Source of the DNA: Planctomycetales bacterium
GTDB taxonomy: Bacteria; Planctomycetota; SZUA-567
NCBI GenBank assembly: GCA_025997475.1
Contig: BNUQ01000008.1
Coordinates: 7,870 to 71,869 of the forward strand
Length of the DNA stretch: 64,000 bases
Direction of reading: 5' to 3'
This document shows positions 25,203 through 34,257 of the stretch, one piece after another (the first letter of the stretch is position 1; the number at the start of each line of letters is the position of its first letter). Position numbers and translations under genes: made by a program. The notes beneath the pieces were generated by a model that did no database searches, was not told the DNA's origin, and saw nothing but the letters and a program-made list of their open reading frames with translations.

Positions 25203-28097
25203 ATGGACACCTATCGTTTGGAAATTGCCGTCAAAGACGCGCACGACGAAGCGCTTGCCCGCGAATTGCGCGGGTTTAATTTGCCCGACCTCGCCGCCGT
25301 GCGCGAGATTCGCGTCTATACCGTCGCCGGCGATTTTTCGCTCGCCGACGCCGCCCGCGCCGCCCGCGAATTTTTCGCCGACGCCGTCGTCGATATTTTC
25401 GCCGTCAACGCCGCCGTGTTGGACGAGACCGGACAAACGATTCTCGAAATCCGTCGCAAAAACGGCGTGATGAATCCCGCCGAACAATCCATCAAACGCG
25501 GCTTGCAACAATTAGGACTGCGCCCCGACTGGGTGCGCCAAAGCCGCAAATATCTGCTGGCGTGGCATAACGCCGCGCCGGACTTGGCGCCGCTGAAAAA
25601 CGCCGTCGAAAAATTGCTCGCCAACGTCGTCATCGAAGAATTTTTTATCGGCGAAAACGCGCCGAGCCAAAAACCGGTCGCCGCGCCTTACGTGTTTAAG
25701 AAAGTGTCCGTGCCGCTCGCGGCGTTGAACGACGACGAATTAGTCGCGCTGTCGCGGCGGCAACAACTGTATATGTCGCTCGCCGAAATGAAGCGGGTGC
25801 AACAATACTTCGCCGAACTCGGACGCGACCCGACCGACATCGAACTTGAAACCGTCGCGCAAACGTGGAGCGAACACTGCGGGCATAAAACGTTCAAAGG
25901 GCTGATTAACTACACCGACGCGACGACGGGCGAAACGCGGGTCATCGACAATTTGCTGAAAAGCACCGTCGCCAGAGTAACGCGGGAATTGTCGCCGGAA
26001 TGGTGTTGGTCGGTGTTTGTCGATAACTCCGGCGTCATCGAATTTACGCCGGAGATGGGCGTCGGCTTCAAGGTCGAAACGCACAACCACCCGTCGGCAA
26101 TCGAACCCTACGGCGGCGCGGGCACGGGCATCGGCGGCTGTATCCGCGACCCGATGGGAACGGGACTCGGCGGGCAACCGATTCTCAACACCGACGTTTT
26201 TTGTTTCGGTCTGCCGGATTTGCCCGACGACCAAACGCCGCGCGGCTGTTTGCATCCGCGCCGGATTATGAACGGCGTCATCGCCGGCGTGCGCGATTAC
26301 GGCAACCGGATGGGCATCCCGACCGCCAACGGCGCGTTGTTGTTCGACGAACGCTACACCGGCAATCCGCTGGTTTTCTGCGGCAATCTCGCGCTCATTC
26401 CGAAAAAATACGCGACGCGGCGGCGACCGGTCGGCGGCGAACTTGTCATCGTCGTCGGCGGCGGCACCGGACGCGACGGAATTCACGGCGCGACGTTTAG
26501 TTCGGTCGAACTCGACGAAAATTCCGAAATGGTGTCCTCCGGCGCGGTGCAAATCGGCAACCCGATAGAGCAGAAAAAAGTCCTCGACTTTTTGCTCCGC
26601 GCCCGCGACGCCGAATTGTATTCCGCCCTGACCGACTGCGGCGCCGGCGGGCTGTCGTCGGCGGTCGGCGAAATGGGCGAAGAGTGCGGCGTCGAAGTCG
26701 ATTTAGATAAAGCGCCGCTGAAATACGCCGGTCTGAATTACACCGAAATTTGGATTTCCGAAGCGCAAGAGCGAATGGTCATCTCCGCCAATGAGAAAAA
26801 TTTGGCGGCGCTTCAAAAATTGGCGGACGAGGAAAATGTAACGCTCGCGGTCATCGGCAAATTCCGCGCCGATAAAAAATTGCGGTTGCGTTATCAGGGA
26901 AAGTCCGTCGGCGAACTGACGATGGATTTTCTGCACGACGGCTGTCCGCGCCGGACGTTGACGGCGAAATGGGAAGCGCCGGCTTTGTCCGAGCCGGTTC
27001 TGCCGGACGCCGTCAACTACGGCGCCGCGCTGAAAAAAATCCTCGCCGCGTGGAATGTTTGCTCGAAAGAGTGGGTTATCCGGCAATACGACCACGAAGT
27101 GCAGGGCGCGTCGGTCATCAAACCGCTCGGCGGCGCGGCGCACGATTCGCCGAACGATGCGGCGGTTATCGCGCCGCTGTTGGGGCAGACGACGGGGTTG
27201 GCGGTGGCGAACGGCATCAATCCGAAGTATTCCGATATTGACCCGTATTGGATGGCGGCGAACGCGATTGACGAGGCGCTCCGCAACCTCGTCGCCGTCG
27301 GCGGGTCGCTCGACCGGTGCGCGTTGCTCGACAATTTTTGCTGGGGCAATTGCGACAAGCCCGACCGCCTCGCGGGCTTGGTGCGGGCGGCGCAGGCGTG
27401 TTACGACATCGCGAAAATTTACGGCGTGCCGTTTGTGTCGGGCAAGGATTCGCTGAACAACGAATACGGCGTCGGCGAGCGGACGATTTGCATTCCGGGA
27501 ACGTTGCTGATTAGCGCGATGGCGGTTATGCCGGATTGCCGCCGCGCGGTGTCGGCGGACCTGAAAAACGGCGGCAATTATTTGTATATCGTCGGCGACA
27601 CCCGCAACGAACTCGGCGGTAGTCATTTTTACGCGACGCTCGGCGTCATCGGCAAAAATGTGCCGCTCGTCAACGCCGCGGCGAACAAGAAAGTTTTCAC
27701 CGCGCTGGCGGCGGCTTCGACGGCGGGCTTGTGCAAGAGTATGCACGATTGCGCGGAAGGCGGCTTGGCGGTGGCGGCGGCGGAAATGGCGTTCGGCGGC
27801 GGGTTGGGCGCGACGCTCGACTTATCGAATTTACCGCCGGTTCTCGCCGGCGAATTGACGACGGCGCAGGCGTTGTTCAGCGAAAGTTCGGGGCGGCTGT
27901 TGGTCGAAGTTACGCACGCCGACGCTTACACTTTCGAGCAACTAATGAAGCGGCACGGCGCTTCCTGCGCGCATATCGGCGGCGCGACGCTGGCGCCGGA
28001 GTTGCGCGTTTATGACGCGAAAAAGAATTTAGTGCTGAGCGAAAACATCGGCGACCTCAAAGCCGCGTGGCAGGAAAAGAGCAGAGTTGAGAGTTGA
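25203..28097 (+). CDS. purL: Phosphoribosylformylglycinamidine synthase, PurS-PurL fusion
   Basis: This enzyme makes FGAM from FGAR, ATP and ammonia in purine synthesis. At 964 residues it is longer than small PurL (about 740) and shorter than large PurL (about 1300). Residues 1-80 (YRLEIAVKDAHDEALARELR onward) fit a PurS-like module, a second small module follows to about 170, and the PurM-like synthase repeats span the rest: TWSEHCGHKTFKG, VETHNHPSAIEPYGGAGTG, GIGGCIRD and DCAEGGLAVAAAEMAFGGG. There is no C-terminal glutaminase, so a separate PurQ is needed; it is not in the window. The ATG follows AAAGGA. The last codons (SRVES and TGA) are encoded by heptad repeat DNA. Confidence 0.95.
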   Translation: MDTYRLEIAVKDAHDEALARELRGFNLPDLAAVREIRVYTVAGDFSLADAARAAREFFADAVVDIFAVNAAVLDETGQTILEIRRKNGVMNPAEQSIKRGLQQLGLRPDWVRQSRKYLLAWHNAAPDLAPLKNAVEKLLANVVIEEFFIGENAPSQKPVAAPYVFKKVSVPLAALNDDELVALSRRQQLYMSLAEMKRVQQYFAELGRDPTDIELETVAQTWSEHCGHKTFKGLINYTDATTGETRVIDNLLKSTVARVTRELSPEWCWSVFVDNSGVIEFTPEMGVGFKVETHNHPSAIEPYGGAGTGIGGCIRDPMGTGLGGQPILNTDVFCFGLPDLPDDQTPRGCLHPRRIMNGVIAGVRDYGNRMGIPTANGALLFDERYTGNPLVFCGNLALIPKKYATRRRPVGGELVIVVGGGTGRDGIHGATFSSVELDENSEMVSSGAVQIGNPIEQKKVLDFLLRARDAELYSALTDCGAGGLSSAVGEMGEECGVEVDLDKAPLKYAGLNYTEIWISEAQERMVISANEKNLAALQKLADEENVTLAVIGKFRADKKLRLRYQGKSVGELTMDFLHDGCPRRTLTAKWEAPALSEPVLPDAVNYGAALKKILAAWNVCSKEWVIRQYDHEVQGASVIKPLGGAAHDSPNDAAVIAPLLGQTTGLAVANGINPKYSDIDPYWMAANAIDEALRNLVAVGGSLDRCALLDNFCWGNCDKPDRLAGLVRAAQACYDIAKIYGVPFVSGKDSLNNEYGVGERTICIPGTLLISAMAVMPDCRRAVSADLKNGGNYLYIVGDTRNELGGSHFYATLGVIGKNVPLVNAAANKKVFTALAAASTAGLCKSMHDCAEGGLAVAAAEMAFGGGLGATLDLSNLPPVLAGELTTAQALFSESSGRLLVEVTHADAYTFEQLMKRHGASCAHIGGATLAPELRVYDAKKNLVLSENIGDLKAAWQEKSRVES

Positions 28098-28165
28098 GAG
28101 TTAAAAGTTTAGAGTTGAGAGTTGAAATAACGCGACCACAACTTTCAACTTTCAACTCCAAAGAA
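28080..28165. repeat. Heptad element overlapping the purL 3' end
   Basis: GAGTTGA/GAGTTAA units start inside the last purL codons; ACGCGACCAC centre; AACTTTCAACTTTCAACTCC arm. Confidence 0.75.
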
Positions 28166-28304
28166 ATTTGGGCTAACGCCCTTTTATTTTTTTCGCCATT
28201 TTACCCGCCGTTAAAACGGCGGGCTATTGAGGTTCGCCGTGCTTCGCGCTTGGCAATCGGCGGCAATAAATTGCCGCCGAAAATCGCCCGTTGCCCACGA
28301 CCAA

Positions 28305-29300
28305 ATGTTCGCCCCTCTCGCTCCCGCCCGCTTTTACGCGCTCGTCGCCGACTCGCTGAGCAATCATTGCGGCGAGGATTTTCTTGCCGCCGTCGTGCAT
28401 CGCCCCGCGAACGACCGCGCGCGCTTCGCCGAAATTTCCCGCTTTCAGCAACGTTTCGCGGCGCGCGCCGGCGACGAGGACACCATTCGCGCCGCGCTCA
28501 CGGCAATCGCCGCGGCGGCGCAACGGGACGCCGCGCAAATCACCGCCGTGTTGAATGCGTTTGCGGACAACGTGTGCGGCGCCGCGCCGGTTTGCCGGTC
28601 TTGCGAATTGCAAAAACACTGCGCTTTTCACAACGCGCCGCGGCAAAACGTCAAGCCGCTAAATTTGAACGAGCGCTTGGCGCAACGGCTTGATTTGGCG
28701 GACGAAGAATTTTTGGCGCTCCTTCTCGGCGGCGACAAACCGCGGGAAAAGGACTGGGCGGCGGCGCGGCAACTCAAAGAACATTTCGGCGAATTGCGGG
28801 AAATTTTCACTGCCGGTTTTTACGAGTTCAGCCGTCTGCAAAAAATTTCCGCCGGCGCGGCGACGCGCTTGGCGGCGGTGTCGTCGTTGTTGCAAAAATT
28901 GGCGGCGGCGCGCGCCGTGTTGCGACCGCCGATGCGCGCGGCGGCGGATTTTTATCATTTTTATCGCGACTTTTTCCGCGCGCAAAAAGAAGAAAATTTT
29001 CTCGTGGTTACGCTCAATCAAAAAAACGCCGTGTTGAGCGACGACTTGGTTATCAAAGGCGCGTTGACGCAATTTATGCTGACGCCGCGCGAGGTCTTCG
29101 CCCGCGCGATTCGCGACAACGCCGTCGCCGTGGCGTTTTTGCACAATCACCCCTCCGGCGACAGCGCGCCGTCCGCCGCCGACCGCGCCACCACGGCGAC
29201 GCTCGCCGCCGCCGCGAAAATCCTACACCTGCGCGTGCTTGACCACCTCATTATCGGCGACGACAATTATTTCAGTTTCGCCGAACAAGGACTGTTGTGA
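28305..29300 (+). CDS. RadC/JAB-domain protein with N-terminal cysteine cluster
   Basis: The C-terminal 120 residues are a RadC-type MPN/JAMM domain: FLVVTLNQKNAVLSDDLV and HNHPSGDSAPSAAD carry the zinc-binding HxH...D pattern. A helical region with RadC-like helix-hairpin-helix character precedes it. The first 120 residues are not part of usual RadC; they end in VCGAAPVCRSCELQKHC, a C-x5-C-x2-C-x5-C spacing close to the iron-sulfur loop of endonuclease III (C-x6-C-x2-C-x5-C). RadC-family function is unsettled. I chose the ATG at 28305; a TTG at 28227 lies in palindromic DNA. It may be a fusion of an FeS or zinc module with RadC (inference). Confidence 0.82.
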   Translation: MFAPLAPARFYALVADSLSNHCGEDFLAAVVHRPANDRARFAEISRFQQRFAARAGDEDTIRAALTAIAAAAQRDAAQITAVLNAFADNVCGAAPVCRSCELQKHCAFHNAPRQNVKPLNLNERLAQRLDLADEEFLALLLGGDKPREKDWAAARQLKEHFGELREIFTAGFYEFSRLQKISAGAATRLAAVSSLLQKLAAARAVLRPPMRAAADFYHFYRDFFRAQKEENFLVVTLNQKNAVLSDDLVIKGALTQFMLTPREVFARAIRDNAVAVAFLHNHPSGDSAPSAADRATTATLAAAAKILHLRVLDHLIIGDDNYFSFAEQGLL

Positions 29301-29397
29301 GCAATTCACAATTAACAATTTACAATTAACAATTGTTGTCGAACAACTCTGTCCTCAAAATTGTTAATTGTGAATTGTTAATGGTTAATTGATTTAA
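29301..29397. repeat. Heptad element between RadC-like and flavin reductase genes
   Basis: CAATTCACAATTAACAATTT on the left, TTGTCGAACAACTCTG centre, AATTGTT/AATTGTG units on the right. Confidence 0.75.
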
Positions 29398-29400
29398 AAA

Positions 29401-30027
29401 ATGCCCAAAAAACGCTCTCCCGCCGCCGTCAAAAAATCGTCCCCCGTCGCCGACCGCGTGCGCTGGCAGGCGGGGACGATGGTGTATCCGGCGCCGGCGG
29501 CGCTGGTCAGTTGCGGCAATCGCGATACCGGCTTCAACCTCATCACCGTCGCCTGGACCGGCAACGTTTGTTCCGCGCCGGCGCAGTGTTACATTTCGGT
29601 GCGACCGGAGCGTTACAGTTATCGTTTAATCAAAGAGACCGGCGAGTTTGCCATTAACCTGACGACGGCGGCGCTGGTGCGCGCGGTCGATTGGTGCGGC
29701 GTGAAATCGGGGCGGGATTTCGATAAATTCAAGGAATGCAATTTGACGGCGCAACCGGCGTTTAGCATCGGCGCGCCCGTCGTCGCCGAGTCGCCGTTAG
29801 CGATTGAATGTCGCGTCAAACAGATTATTCCGCTCGGCGCGCACGATATGTTTCTCGCGGAGGTCGTCGCGCTGAACGCCGCCGGAAAATTGCTCGACCG
29901 CGAGCAGTCCTTCGATTTGGCGTCCGCGCAACCGTTGGTGTATTTGCACGGCAAGTATTACGCGCTCGGGCGACCGGTCGGCTATTTCGGCTTCTCGGTC
30001 GCCAAAAAGAAGAGAGTTAAGAGTTGA
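29401..30027 (+). CDS. Flavin reductase family protein
   Basis: The 208-residue protein belongs to the FMN-binding split-barrel flavin reductase family, which reduces FMN/FAD with NAD(P)H or acts as a flavoprotein of unknown substrate. Family blocks are visible: MVYPAPAALVSCGN, NLITVAWTGNVCSAPAQCYI, SVRPERYSYRLIKETGEFAINL and HGKYYALGRPVGYFGFS. A basic leader KKRSPAAVKKSS precedes the domain. The C-terminal tail KKKRVKS and stop come from heptad repeat DNA. It lies alone between two heptad elements. Confidence 0.9.
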   Translation: MPKKRSPAAVKKSSPVADRVRWQAGTMVYPAPAALVSCGNRDTGFNLITVAWTGNVCSAPAQCYISVRPERYSYRLIKETGEFAINLTTAALVRAVDWCGVKSGRDFDKFKECNLTAQPAFSIGAPVVAESPLAIECRVKQIIPLGAHDMFLAEVVALNAAGKLLDREQSFDLASAQPLVYLHGKYYALGRPVGYFGFSVAKKKRVKS

Positions 30028-30122
30028 GAGTTTAGAGTTGAGCAAAGGTTGCGCTTCGCGCATGATTAAAATGACTCCACCGCTAAACTCTCAACTTTCA
30101 ACTTTCAACTTTCAACTCTGAA
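30012..30122. repeat. Heptad/core element between convergent genes
   Basis: GAGAGTTAAGAGTTGAGAG on the left, GGTTGCGCTTCGCGCATG core, CTCCACCGC, then AACTCTC and AACTTTC heptads. Both flanking genes, flavin reductase and PSP1, end inside it. Confidence 0.8.
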
Positions 30123-30868
30123 CTCTCTCCGCCGCTCGCGGTTTGATAGGCGTCGTCTTCAAAGCGCAGGCAACACATCAGGCGTCCGCAATGTCCGCTG
30201 ATTTTATTCGGGTCTAACGTGGCTTTTTGCGTTTTCGCCATTCGCATCGTTACCGGTTCTAAGTCGCGCAAAAAGACGCGACAACAAAGTTCGCGCCCGC
30301 ACCGTTCATAGTCGGACAACATTCGCGCCTCGTCGCGCACGCCGATTTGTTTCAATTCGATGCGCGTGCGAAAGCGCCGCGCCAAGTCCTTCACCAATTC
30401 GCGGAAGTCCACGCGCCCGTCGGCGACAAAATAGAAAATGATTTTTTCGCCGCTCAACAAATGTTCGGTCGCCACGACTTTCATCGGCAGACCGCGCTCC
30501 GCGACGGCTTCGCGGCATTGATTTTTCTCGTCCGCCTCGCGCCCGGCGAGATGCGCCAGCATATTCCGGTCGCTTTCGGAGAAGCGGCGCGTAACGTAGC
30601 CGCAGAGTTGGTCGTCGGGGGCGAGCGGCGCGGGCGCGGTTAAAACTTCGCCGTGGTCGCCGCCGCGCGGACTTTTGGTAACGACGAGGTCGCCGCGCTG
30701 TAAATCGGCGAGGTCGGTGGCGAAAAGTTCCTGATTGCCGGTGTAGCCGTAGCGCACGGTCGCTTTCAATTTCAGCGCCGGCGGAATGTCGGGAATCGTC
30801 AGCAACGGGCGGCGCGCGGTCTTGCACGCTTTGTCGCAGTTGCCGCAGTTGGCGGGGGCGTCGGGCAT
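30098..30868 (-). CDS. PSP1/RicT (YaaT)-like protein
   Basis: PSP1-domain proteins such as Bacillus RicT (YaaT) work with RicA/RicF in an iron-sulfur Y-complex that affects RNase Y. The 256-residue protein has the diagnostic cysteine blocks YERCGRELCCRVFL and SGHCGRLMCCLRFE, and the basic YRIELKQIGVRDEAR-like segment (RTRIELKQIGVRDEAR). An extra N-terminal cluster CGNCDKAC near residue 8 is present. The C terminus SSELKVES is encoded by heptad repeat DNA. The gene converges on the flavin reductase gene. Its exact partner set here is unknown. Confidence 0.9.
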   Translation of the reverse strand: MPDAPANCGNCDKACKTARRPLLTIPDIPPALKLKATVRYGYTGNQELFATDLADLQRGDLVVTKSPRGGDHGEVLTAPAPLAPDDQLCGYVTRRFSESDRNMLAHLAGREADEKNQCREAVAERGLPMKVVATEHLLSGEKIIFYFVADGRVDFRELVKDLARRFRTRIELKQIGVRDEARMLSDYERCGRELCCRVFLRDLEPVTMRMAKTQKATLDPNKISGHCGRLMCCLRFEDDAYQTASGGESSELKVES

Positions 30869-31169
30869 AGAAAGTCCTTTTTTAGCGGCGATGAACTAAC
30901 GGCGAAAATGAAACGTGCCAACTATAAACTAACCGCCGCCGACTGCCAACCGCTTATCGGGCGAATTTTTGCCCCGCCGCGCCGCGGCGTAAAAGGGCTT
31001 TGAGGGAGTTAAGAATTTTAAGCGGTTTCCTAAAGACCTTCCGCGCCGCCGCGTTTTCCCGCTTGTCATTCTACCTCTCCGATGAAAATTGCCGGGCAAA
31101 TTATTGCGTCCTCTCCCTCCGTAAATTTAATCCGCAAAACGTTTTCTCTCCCCCGAAAAGGAGCCGGTT
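30869..31169. other. Divergent intergenic region between PSP1 and MCP genes
   Basis: It must hold both promoters. I see no gene and no repeat of the heptad type except short fragments (CTGCCAACCGCTTATCGGG). The MCP ribosome-binding site AAAAGGAG is at 31156-31163. No clear sigma-28 or sigma-54 promoter was found by eye. Confidence 0.45.
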
Positions 31170-33131
31170 ATGTCGATGTCCAAAAAGATTTTTTCCGCCA
31201 TCATTTTGTTGGCGGTCGTCGCCGCCGCGATTGCCGGCATTGCGCTGTATAGCATTTCCGAGTTGTCGGACAGCACGAATCGACTCGGCTTATTGACCTA
31301 TCGCACCGCCGCGCTGGGGGCGCTCGATTCCACCTTGCTTGCCCGCCGCGCCGAAATTATCGACATCGTCCGTGAAACCGACGAGGCGACGATTGAAGCG
31401 AAAATTAACGGCGCGTTAAAAAATACGGAAACGCGCGCCGCCGAAGACGTCGCCTTATACGAAGCGAATATCCCCGACGACGCCTCGGACCAACTCCGCG
31501 GCTATATGCCGGAATTTCAGAAACTCTGGTCAAAGTATGTCGAACTCACCAAGCACGTGGCGGACTTGTCGTTGCAAAACACCAACGAGAAAGCCGCCAA
31601 GTTGTTTGCGGGTTTGTGGGATAGGTTGACGCAAGTTGACGGCACGATGGAAGAAATCGCGCAGTCGTTGTCCGGCAAAGACGAAGACGCGGTTGACGAT
31701 TTGCGCCGCGCCCGCGCCCGGATATTGCAACTGCGCCTCACGGTGAACCGGTATATTCCCGAATTGGATTTAGCCGCCTCCGACCGCTATCGGGAAACCG
31801 TGCTGAAAGAAGACGCCGCGATTATCGCCTCGTTAAACACGGTCGTCGGACGAATTCGCGGCGACCTTCCCGCCATCGCGCAAAACCTTGACGCGGTTCG
31901 CAAGACGTTGGAAGAAACGCTTTCCGCCACCCTCAAACAAGTCGTCGCGCTGGTTGACCAAGACACCAACGTCAAAGCGACGCGGTTGATGAACGGCGAC
32001 GCGGCGCAAGCGCGTGAAGCGGTGAGCAAATTCGTGGAGGAGGTTACCGGCGTCGCGAAGCAGTCGATGGAAGCGACCGTCGGCGACGCGAATAAACTCG
32101 GAGCGCGGGTGCGCGTGGTAACGCTCGCGGTCAGCATCGTCGGTATTTTGCTCGGCGTGCTCATCGCGTATCTCGTCGTCGCGGGCGTGGTCAAACGCCT
32201 CAACGCGATTATTCAAGGATTGGGCGACAGCGCGACGCAAGTTGACGCGGCGTCGAATCAAATCAGTAGCGCCTCGCAGTCGCTCGCCGAAGGCGCGTCG
32301 GAGCAGGCGTCGTCGCTCGAAGAAACGTCGGCGTCGATTGAAGAAACGACTTCGATGACCAAGCAAAACGCCGATAACGCGAACAAAACCAACGCGACCA
32401 ATCAACAGACGAATAAGTTGATAGAGAGCGGCGCGAAAGACGTTATCGATATGACGACGGCGATGAACGAAATCAACGATTCGGCGGAGAAAATCAGCAA
32501 AATCATCAAGACGATTGAGGACATCGCGTTTCAGACGAATCTGCTCGCGCTCAACGCGGCGGTCGAAGCGGCGCGCGCCGGCGAAGCGGGCAAGGGTTTT
32601 GCGGTGGTGTCGGAAGAGGTGCGGAACTTGGCGGGACGCTCGGCGCAGGCGGCGCGGGACACGACGGAACTTATCGAAGGCACGGTGGCGCGGGTGAAAC
32701 ACGGGACGGAAATCGCGAACTTGCTTGAAAAGAGTTTCAAGCAAATCGAGGACGGGTCGCAACAGGTCAGCGAGTTGATTGCGCAAATCACGAACGCGAG
32801 CAACGAGCAGGCGACGGGAATGGAGCAAATCAACAGCGCGGTTTCGCAAATGGACCAGGTTACGCAACAAAACGCGGCGAGCGCCGAGGAAACGGCGAGC
32901 GCGTCGGAAGAACTCTCGGCGCAAGCGGCGACGTTGAACGATATGGTGCGTGAATTGGTGCGGTTGGTAACCGGCGGCGATGGCGGCGGCGTTTCGCGTC
33001 CCGCGCCCGCTCCGCGCAAACCGCAACCGAAGCCGCTCGCGAAACCCGCGCCGAAAAAACCGGCGACGAAAGCGCTCCCCGCGCCGAAGGACGGCAATAA
33101 AGTCATTCCGTTGGACGGGGATGATTTTTAA
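31170..33131 (+). CDS. Methyl-accepting chemotaxis protein
   Basis: The 653-residue receptor has an N-terminal membrane helix (residues about 5-28), a helical sensory region of about 285 residues rich in acidic helices, a second membrane helix near 312-337 ([20 protein letters not shown]), and the cytoplasmic signalling coiled coil. The hairpin tip is [20 protein letters not shown]. The tail is a Pro/Ala/Lys linker of about 35 residues ending VIPLDGDDF, unlike the NWETF CheR/CheB tether of enterics. No ligand domain family is recognisable. A near-identical piece of signalling-domain DNA is found at 8041-8200. No che gene is adjacent. Confidence 0.96.
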   Translation: MSMSKKIFSAIILLAVVAAAIAGIALYSISELSDSTNRLGLLTYRTAALGALDSTLLARRAEIIDIVRETDEATIEAKINGALKNTETRAAEDVALYEANIPDDASDQLRGYMPEFQKLWSKYVELTKHVADLSLQNTNEKAAKLFAGLWDRLTQVDGTMEEIAQSLSGKDEDAVDDLRRARARILQLRLTVNRYIPELDLAASDRYRETVLKEDAAIIASLNTVVGRIRGDLPAIAQNLDAVRKTLEETLSATLKQVVALVDQDTNVKATRLMNGDAAQAREAVSKFVEEVTGVAKQSMEATVGDANKLGARVRVVTLAVSIVGILLGVLIAYLVVAGVVKRLNAIIQGLGDSATQVDAASNQISSASQSLAEGASEQASSLEETSASIEETTSMTKQNADNANKTNATNQQTNKLIESGAKDVIDMTTAMNEINDSAEKISKIIKTIEDIAFQTNLLALNAAVEAARAGEAGKGFAVVSEEVRNLAGRSAQAARDTTELIEGTVARVKHGTEIANLLEKSFKQIEDGSQQVSELIAQITNASNEQATGMEQINSAVSQMDQVTQQNAASAEETASASEELSAQAATLNDMVRELVRLVTGGDGGGVSRPAPAPRKPQPKPLAKPAPKKPATKALPAPKDGNKVIPLDGDDF

Positions 33132-33155
33132 GAAAAGGTGAGAGGGAAAAGGGAA

Positions 33156-33209
33156 AAGATTTTTAAGGGGTTTAAGAATCTTAAGATTCTTAAACCCCTT
33201 AAAAATCTT
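33156..33209. terminator. 54-bp perfect palindrome between convergent genes, probable bidirectional terminator
   Basis: Two 27-bp arms (33156-33182 and 33183-33209), starting AAGATTTTTAAGGGGTTTAA, are exact complements with no spacer. It lies between the convergent MCP and epimerase genes. The AT-rich stem with a GGGG/CCCC step could stop transcription both ways. It resembles AT-rich TTAAGATTCTTAAG sequences at 2926-2970 and 24178-24222. Confidence 0.7.
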
Positions 33210-33231
33210 AAACCAAACCTTATCTCTTCTT

Positions 33232-34161
33232 TCACGCAAACGCTTTGATGGTCAGTTCCAATCCTGCGGCGAACGGCACCGTCGGTTGGTAGCCGAGTAA
33301 TTTTTCCGCTTTGCGGATGTCAGCGAGCGAATGTTTAACGTCGCCCGTTCGTTCCGGCGCGTAGCGCGGCGCGATATTTTTCCCGAGCGCGCGATTGATT
33401 TTTTCGACCAATTGATTGAGCGAAATTTCGTCGCCGACGGCGATGTTGATAACCTCGCCGTCGGCGCTCGGCGGCGCGGCGCAGGCGAGCAGATTGGCGG
33501 CGACGTTGTTGGCGACGTAGGTGAAGTCCCGCGAAGTCGCGCCGTCGCCGAAAATGACCGGCGCTTCGCCCCGCATAATCGCCCGAATAAACAGCGGAAT
33601 CACCGCCGCGTAGGTTGATTGCGGGTCTTGGCGCGGTCCGAAGACGTTGAAATAGCGCAGGCAAATAGTCGGCAGACCGTAAATCGCCGTGAAATTTTGG
33701 CAGTAATACTCGCCGGTCAATTTTTGAATTGCGTAAGGCGATTTCGGCGCGGGCGGCATCGTTTCGACTTTCGGCATTATCGGCGAGTCGCCGTAAGCCG
33801 ACGACGACGCGGCGTAAATCAACCGTTTGATTTTGGCGTCGCGGGCGGCGACCAACAAGTTGAGCGTGCCGGTGATGTTGGCGGCGTTGGTCATCTGCGG
33901 GTCGTCCACCGAGCGCGGCACCGACGGAATCGCGGCTTGATGCAACACATAATCCATTCCCGCGACCGCGGCGCGGCAAGCGTCGATATCCGTCAAATCG
34001 GTTTGATGAAATTCAATCCGGTCAAGCATTCCGTCGAGATTGCTCAATCTGCCGGTCGCGAGATTGTCGAGCACACGCACGCGGTCGCCGTTCGCCAGCA
34101 ACGCCGCGACGATATTCGACCCGATAAAACCGGCGCCGCCGGTAACTAAAAATTTCGCCAT
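33232..34161 (-). CDS. NAD-dependent sugar-nucleotide epimerase/dehydratase
   Basis: This extended SDR enzyme probably interconverts UDP- or GDP-sugars for surface polysaccharide. The 309 residues start MAKFLVTGGAGFIGSNIV with the GxxGxxG NAD site; the catalytic Tyr-Lys is in SPYAIQKLTGEYY near 143, with Ser in AASSSAYGD. RYFNVFGPRQDP and HSLADIRKAEKLLGYQP are typical of UDP-glucose/UDP-N-acetylglucosamine 4-epimerase relatives (WbpP type). No glycosyltransferase cluster surrounds it, so the substrate is not defined. It heads a leftward group with the next gene 75 bp upstream. Confidence 0.92.
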   Translation of the reverse strand: MAKFLVTGGAGFIGSNIVAALLANGDRVRVLDNLATGRLSNLDGMLDRIEFHQTDLTDIDACRAAVAGMDYVLHQAAIPSVPRSVDDPQMTNAANITGTLNLLVAARDAKIKRLIYAASSSAYGDSPIMPKVETMPPAPKSPYAIQKLTGEYYCQNFTAIYGLPTICLRYFNVFGPRQDPQSTYAAVIPLFIRAIMRGEAPVIFGDGATSRDFTYVANNVAANLLACAAPPSADGEVINIAVGDEISLNQLVEKINRALGKNIAPRYAPERTGDVKHSLADIRKAEKLLGYQPTVPFAAGLELTIKAFA

Positions 34162-34221
34162 TATTTTCCCTTTCCCGTCAATTAGAGTTGTTCGGCAACA
34201 AATTCAGAAATCCGCACCGCT

Positions 34222-34257
34222 CTTAATCGCCCCGCGCTAAAGCGTGGGGCGATTAAC
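34222..34257. repeat. Short palindrome CCCCGCGCTAAAGCGTGGGG
   Basis: TTAATCGCCCCGCGC and its complement GCGTGGGGCGATTAA around TAAA. A near copy is at 13483-13502. The left end overlaps the GTPase gene stop region. Confidence 0.6.

Noticed and set aside
28094-28693. 199-codon rightward ORF overlapping purL end and the RadC-like gene
   Set aside because: Different frame from RadC-like, Arg-rich, and starts in heptad DNA; the RadC/JAB frame has clear motifs.
31833-33239. 468-codon leftward frame over the chemoreceptor gene
   Set aside because: Antisense shadow, Arg/His/Leu-rich; the MCP on the other strand explains the codon pattern.
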